From positions 62,001-126,000 of the forward strand of contig DATMRS010000004.1 of the NCBI GenBank assembly GCA_035566015.1: a stretch of DNA of 64,000 nt, given 5' to 3'. The notes beneath the pieces were generated by a model. It worked only from the letters and a program-made list of their open reading frames with translations, was not told the origin of the DNA and ran no database searches. This document shows positions 60,265-64,000 of this stretch, piece after piece. A program made the position numbers and the translations under genes. The DNA comes from DATMRS01 sp035566015 (lineage in GTDB: Bacteria > Pseudomonadota > Alphaproteobacteria > Sphingomonadales > Sphingomonadaceae). The first letter of the stretch is position 1, and every line of letters starts with the position of its first letter.

Positions 60265-60663
60265 ATGCCTGTCGAACGACTGATCGACCATCCGATCCAC
60301 CTTGGCCGCGGTGGCCGCGCGGTGCGCGAGCCGCGGTTCGAGGGCGGGATGGACTGGTACGCCGACTATGGCGCCCGCCATGCCGACGACGGCGCCGAAG
60401 GGCGGCTCGTGTCGGAATATCGCTTCACCGAAAGCTGGGAAGGCTGGGAGCGCCACCCCCATGGCGAGGAAGTCGTCTATTGCCTCGCCGGCACGCTGAC
60501 CCTCTATCAGGAACAGGAGGATGGGCGGATCGAGCAGGTGGTGCTCCATCCCGGCGAATATGCGATCAATCCGCCCGGCGTCTGGCACACCGCTGATGTG
60601 GCCGGCGAGGTGAAGGCGTTGTTCATCACCGCCGGCGAGGGAACCGAGCACAAGCCGCGTTGA
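60265..60663 (+). CDS. Cupin-domain protein
   Basis: A 132-residue single-domain cupin. Motif 1 is HPHGEEVVYCLAGTLTLYQE and motif 2 LHPGEYAINPPGVWHTA, holding the His/Glu ligands for a divalent metal. A perfect AAGGAGGTG Shine-Dalgarno sits six bases before ATG 60265. Function is not deducible; cupins include dioxygenases, isomerases and binding proteins. It converges on the antiporter gene with 15 bases between stops. Confidence 0.85.
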   Translation: MPVERLIDHPIHLGRGGRAVREPRFEGGMDWYADYGARHADDGAEGRLVSEYRFTESWEGWERHPHGEEVVYCLAGTLTLYQEQEDGRIEQVVLHPGEYAINPPGVWHTADVAGEVKALFITAGEGTEHKPR

Positions 60664-60678
60664 GCGCCCACGGGGGCC

Positions 60679-62466
60679 TTATTCCACCTCGCGCTGGCGA
60701 CGGCCGCGAAAGAAATGCTCCTGGGGCAATTCGCCCAATTCCATGATGCGCGCACGCAGCTCGGCGCGCTTTTCGTGGATCGAGGCGATCACCGGCCCCA
60801 TCGCCACGCCCAGCCCGACCAGCACCGCTTCGGAGAGTTGCAGCGACGCCTCCACCGTTTCGGGGACCGCGTCGGTCGCGCCGGCCTTGTAGAGTTCGGC
60901 GGCATGCTTGGGATCGCGTGCGCGCGCCACGATCGTCAGGTCGGGATAGAGGGCACGGACGCGGCGCACGGTCCGCACGATCTCCACCGGCTCGTCCATC
61001 GTCACGATCAGCGCGCTCGCGCCGTCGAGATTGAGCTTCTCGATCATGCCGGCATGGGTGATGTCGCCGAAGGTGATGCGATAACCCTCCTGCCGCGCCT
61101 GGACGACCGTATCGATATCCGAATCGATCGCCAGATAGGGGCGGCCATGGGTGTTGAGCATCTGCGCCACCATCCGGCCGACCCGGCCGAAGCCGATGAT
61201 GATCGCATGGCCGCTGTCGGTTTCGGGCTCGGGGACCTGCCCCATGAAGGAGGCGCGCCGCGCCTCGACACGCAGCGCCAGGTCATGCCCCATTCGCGCG
61301 AGAAGCGGCGTGATGGTGAGGCCGATCGCGGTGACGATCTGCCAGAAAGCGGCGGTGGACGGCATGATGAGCTGCGCTTGCGCGGCGGCGGCGAGCACGA
61401 TCAAGGTCGTTTCCGAAGGCGAGGACATCAGCAGCCCGGTTTCCGCCGCCAGCCCCGGCGTGCTGCCCGACAGGCGCAAGAGACCAGCGGTGACGATCGT
61501 CTTCGCGACGATCACGCCAACGACGGCGACGAGCAGCGTTCCCCAATTGGCGGCGACGACCTGCAGGTCGACACTCATCCCCACGGTTATGAGGAACATG
61601 CCGAGCGCGAGCCCCTTGAACGGCTCCATGATCGCCTCGACCTCGGTATGATAGTCGGTTTCCGCGATCAGCAGCCCGGCCAGCACCGCGCCAACGATTG
61701 GGGACAGGCCGGCGGTGGTCGTCGCGATGCTTGCGAGGATGACGACCAGCAGGCTGGCGGCGAGGAACAGTTCGGGGCTCTTGGTTCGCGCCGCCTGCGC
61801 GAAGAGGCGCGGCAGCAGGACGCTGCCCGCGACCATCATCACCGCGATCGTGAGCCCGCCCTGCCAAAGCGTCGTGATCAGCCCGTCCCAGCCGGCCTCC
61901 TGCGCATTGGGGGCGAGCGCGCCGAGCGCGAAGATGATCGGCACGATCGCCATATCCTCGAACAGCAGCATCGCGAAGGCGGTGCGCCCGACGGGGCTCG
62001 CTATCCCCGCCATCGGCAACACCAGCGCGGTGGACGAAAGCGCCAGCGCGAGGCCCATGCCGATCGCGCCGGCCCAGTTCTGCCCGATCAGGTGCAGCGC
62101 GAGCCCGATCAGCAGGCCCGAAAGCAGCAGCTCGGCCGCGCCCAGCCCGAAAACGGCGCCGCGCATCGACCACAGGCGCTTGAATGACAATTCCAGCCCG
62201 ATCGAGAAGAGCAGCAGGACGATGCCGAACTCGGCGAACGGTTCGATCGATTTGGGATCGGTGATCGTGACATGGATCAGCCACGGCGCGCGATCGACCA
62301 GCGATCCCAGCCCCGAAGGCCCGGCGGCAAGGCCGACGAGAATGAAACCGATGACAGGATTGATCCGAAAACGCGCGAATGCGGGAATGACGAGCCCCGC
62401 CGCGCCCAGAATCACAAGCGCGTCGCTCAAAGCCGTTGAATGAATCGGGATGGCCATCGCCTGCAT
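60679..62466 (-). CDS. KefB/KefC-type monovalent cation:proton antiporter
   Basis: A 595-residue CPA2 transporter with 12-13 membrane spans (residues about 10-390), including AGPSGLG, LLFSIGLELSFKRLW and LSSTALVLPMAG, then a cytosolic RCK/TrkA-N domain with the Rossmann motif HAIIIGFGRVGR (about 418-429) that would bind nucleotide and gate the pore. The nearest pattern is YbaL/KefC, which exchange K+ or Na+ for H+. No ancillary kefF/kefG gene is seen, so glutathione gating is not implied. Confidence 0.88.
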   Translation of the reverse strand: MQAMAIPIHSTALSDALVILGAAGLVIPAFARFRINPVIGFILVGLAAGPSGLGSLVDRAPWLIHVTITDPKSIEPFAEFGIVLLLFSIGLELSFKRLWSMRGAVFGLGAAELLLSGLLIGLALHLIGQNWAGAIGMGLALALSSTALVLPMAGIASPVGRTAFAMLLFEDMAIVPIIFALGALAPNAQEAGWDGLITTLWQGGLTIAVMMVAGSVLLPRLFAQAARTKSPELFLAASLLVVILASIATTTAGLSPIVGAVLAGLLIAETDYHTEVEAIMEPFKGLALGMFLITVGMSVDLQVVAANWGTLLVAVVGVIVAKTIVTAGLLRLSGSTPGLAAETGLLMSSPSETTLIVLAAAAQAQLIMPSTAAFWQIVTAIGLTITPLLARMGHDLALRVEARRASFMGQVPEPETDSGHAIIIGFGRVGRMVAQMLNTHGRPYLAIDSDIDTVVQARQEGYRITFGDITHAGMIEKLNLDGASALIVTMDEPVEIVRTVRRVRALYPDLTIVARARDPKHAAELYKAGATDAVPETVEASLQLSEAVLVGLGVAMGPVIASIHEKRAELRARIMELGELPQEHFFRGRRQREVE

Positions 62467-62659
62467 ATTTCAGAAGAGGGTAGGGGGTGACTACCCGTTG
62501 CAGCGCGATTTTCGAGGCGGGTGGCTGTTTTCGGCCACCACGTCTTGTCATTGCCGCCGAAGGAGAATGGAACCGCATACCGCGCCCGGTCAGGACGATC
62601 GCGTTATTGTCCATCACACGAAGGGGGCTGTGCGAGGACCAGACCTCACCCCAAAAAAC
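62467..62659. other. Intergenic region without a recognised gene
   Basis: 193 bases between the antiporter start and the fusion gene's stop. It contains a small hairpin (GGGTAG 62478-62483 with CTACCC 62491-62496) in the antiporter 5' region. I see no coding frame that looks real. Confidence 0.5.
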
Positions 62660-64000
62660 TCACCCGCCGCCGGGTGCCTTGGTGCCGATCGGCTGCGCCT
62701 CACCGCCATGCGCGTCGACATGCGGGCCGCGCGTCCAGTCGATCTGATAGAGGTCGAAGCGGCGGTCGGCGAGATTGCGCACGGTGCCTTCGGCGCGCGC
62801 CCAGGTGAGATCGGCCAGATTGACGTCGCTGATCGTCAGCGTCTCGACATTCTCGGTCGCCTCCGCGGCGATGCCGTCGCGTGCGAAGGGGAAGTCGCAA
62901 GGCGTCAGGATGCAGCTTTGCGCGTACTGGATGTCCATATTGTCGACATTGGGCAGGTTGCCGACATTGCCCGACATCACCACGAAGCACTGGTTTTCCA
63001 CCGCGCGCGCCTGGCAGCAATAGCGCACGCGCAGATAGCCCTGGCGGCTGTCGGTGCAGAAAGGGACGAAGATGATCCGCGCGCCTTCGTCCACCAGCCG
63101 GCGCGCCAGTTCGGGAAATTCGGAATCGTAGCAGATCATCACGCCGATCGGGCCGCAATCGGTCTGGATCACCTCCACCGAATCGCCGCCCTTGATCTTC
63201 CACCAATAGCGTTCGTTCGGCGTGGGGTGGATCTTCTCCTGCCCGTGCACCGATCCGTCGCGCAGGCAGACATAGGCGACGTTCTGGATGTCCCCATCTT
63301 CAGTTCGCGTCGGATGAGAGCCGCCTATGATATTGATATTATAGGACAGTGCCATGCGGGAGAGTGCATCGACCAAGGGCTGCGTATGTTCGGTCAGCCG
63401 GTCGATCGCTTCGGCGGGAGAGAGCTTCCGTTTCTCAAACGATAGAAGGGAAAGCGTGAAAAGCTCTGGAAAAACGACGAAATCGGATTGATAGTCCGCC
63501 GCCACATCGACGAAATATTCGATCTGCTGAAGGAACTCGTCGAAATCCTTCACCGCGCGCGCCTGGAGCTGGACGGTGGCGAGGCGGACGCTCTCGATAT
63601 CGCGCGGCACACGAAAGGCGGGCGGCTCGTCGGGGTCGACATAGGGATTGCGCCAGACCATCCGCACCGCGAACGCGGCCGACTTCTTGTCCTCGGGCAG
63701 GTAGCGGGGCAGCACGCCATGCGGTTCGAAGCCGTTGGCGAGCTGGAAGCCGATCACCGGATCGCGGAGCTTGCCCTCGATGACGAGCCGCAGATATTCC
63801 TCGGGCGATCCCACCTTGCGCCGCGCGCGCGCATAGCCTGGCATGCGGCCGGCGAAGACGATGCCCTTGAGTTCCAGCCGTTCGGCCAGCATCCGCCGCG
63901 CTTCATAGAGGCGCTTGCCAATCCGCAGCCCGCGCAACTCGGCATCGACGCACATCTCATAGCCGTACAGCCAGTCGCCATTGGGATCGTGACGGGTGCC
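62660..64000 (-). CDS. GNAT acetyltransferase-nitrilase fusion (5' end beyond window)
   Basis: 446 residues are visible; the frame runs open to the right edge, so the N terminus is missing. The first part (GYEMCVDAELRGLRIGKRLYEARR, by key residues Arg-x2-Arg-x-Gly/Arg-Leu) is the acetyl-CoA-binding region of a GNAT domain. From about visible residue 180 a carbon-nitrogen hydrolase domain begins, with Glu in FVVFPELFTL, Lys in GQEKIHPTP and Cys in GVMICYDSEFPE forming the nitrilase triad. Fusions of this kind are known but their substrates are not settled; an amidase/acylase role is inferred. Confidence 0.9.
   Translation of the reverse strand, partial: GTRHDPNGDWLYGYEMCVDAELRGLRIGKRLYEARRMLAERLELKGIVFAGRMPGYARARRKVGSPEEYLRLVIEGKLRDPVIGFQLANGFEPHGVLPRYLPEDKKSAAFAVRMVWRNPYVDPDEPPAFRVPRDIESVRLATVQLQARAVKDFDEFLQQIEYFVDVAADYQSDFVVFPELFTLSLLSFEKRKLSPAEAIDRLTEHTQPLVDALSRMALSYNINIIGGSHPTRTEDGDIQNVAYVCLRDGSVHGQEKIHPTPNERYWWKIKGGDSVEVIQTDCGPIGVMICYDSEFPELARRLVDEGARIIFVPFCTDSRQGYLRVRYCCQARAVENQCFVVMSGNVGNLPNVDNMDIQYAQSCILTPCDFPFARDGIAAEATENVETLTISDVNLADLTWARAEGTVRNLADRRFDLYQIDWTRGPHVDAHGGEAQPIGTKAPGGG

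Noticed and set aside
62487..62747. Small plus-strand open frame in the gap before the GNAT-nitrilase gene
   Set aside because: Overlaps the 3' end of that gene, lacks a Shine-Dalgarno and has no recognisable fold.

Overview
The window looks like a piece of an alphaproteobacterial chromosome of the Sphingomonadales (Sphingomonas/Rhizorhabdus-like). This rests on high GC with strongly GC-biased third codon positions, four CCA-encoding tRNAs, alphaproteobacterial gene orders (mreBCD-mrdA-rodA, clpP-clpX-lon-hup, yajC-secDF, gatCAB), and intergenic GTCATTCCGGCGAA-type repeat doublets common in sphingomonads. The genus is an inference; no 16S gene is present.

Layout. 1-6990: a four-gene type I restriction-modification operon on the minus strand (hsdM, hsdS, an abortive-infection-like gene, hsdR), visibly more AT-rich than the rest and lying directly at the 3' end of a tRNA-Lys gene, as expected of a laterally acquired island. 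7168-12724: rod-shape operon mreB-mreC-mreD-mrdA-rodA (minus), divergent from mutL. 14605-15513: a MOSC protein and a DUF486 membrane protein. 15570-22437: branched-chain amino acid genes on the minus strand (miaA, ilvB, ilvN, ilvC, yceI, leuA); leuA is preceded by a 15-residue leucine-rich leader peptide and an inverted repeat, apparently an attenuator not marked by any ordinary gene call. 22457-27445: serB, a PilZ protein, then a Sel1/SPOR protein divergent from a ParA-type ATPase, a ribbon-helix-helix-like protein and a SPOR lipoprotein.

27456-31324: pyrC' (a dihydroorotase homologue lacking the metal-binding residues), pyrB, ruvX and a DUF3089 hydrolase. 31447-38335: a polytopic DUF4153 protein, gatC-gatA-gatB, tRNA-Leu and tig with an unusual His/Lys/Ala-rich tail. 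38438-41163: a membrane protein divergent from a family 2 glycosyltransferase. 41198-47880: clpP, clpX, a GMC oxidoreductase (minus), lon and hup. 48055-49006: tRNA-Val and a HAD hydrolase. 49028-54963: recN, bamD, a Mth938-like gene, secF, secD and yajC (all minus). 55142-60011: tRNA-Pro, queH, an MFS transporter and alaS. 60265-64000: a cupin, a KefC-type antiporter and a GNAT-nitrilase fusion running off the right edge.

Most of the window is core chromosome: cell-wall elongation, envelope biogenesis (Sec, Bam), proteostasis (Tig, ClpXP, Lon), translation (GatCAB, AlaS, MiaA, QueH, tRNAs), DNA repair (MutL, RecN, RuvX) and amino acid/pyrimidine synthesis. The least ordinary parts are the Hsd-Abi island, the leuA leader, the ParA/RHH/SPOR cluster, and several small intergenic structures. 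All starts were chosen by family alignment from memory and Shine-Dalgarno spacing; no database search was possible.
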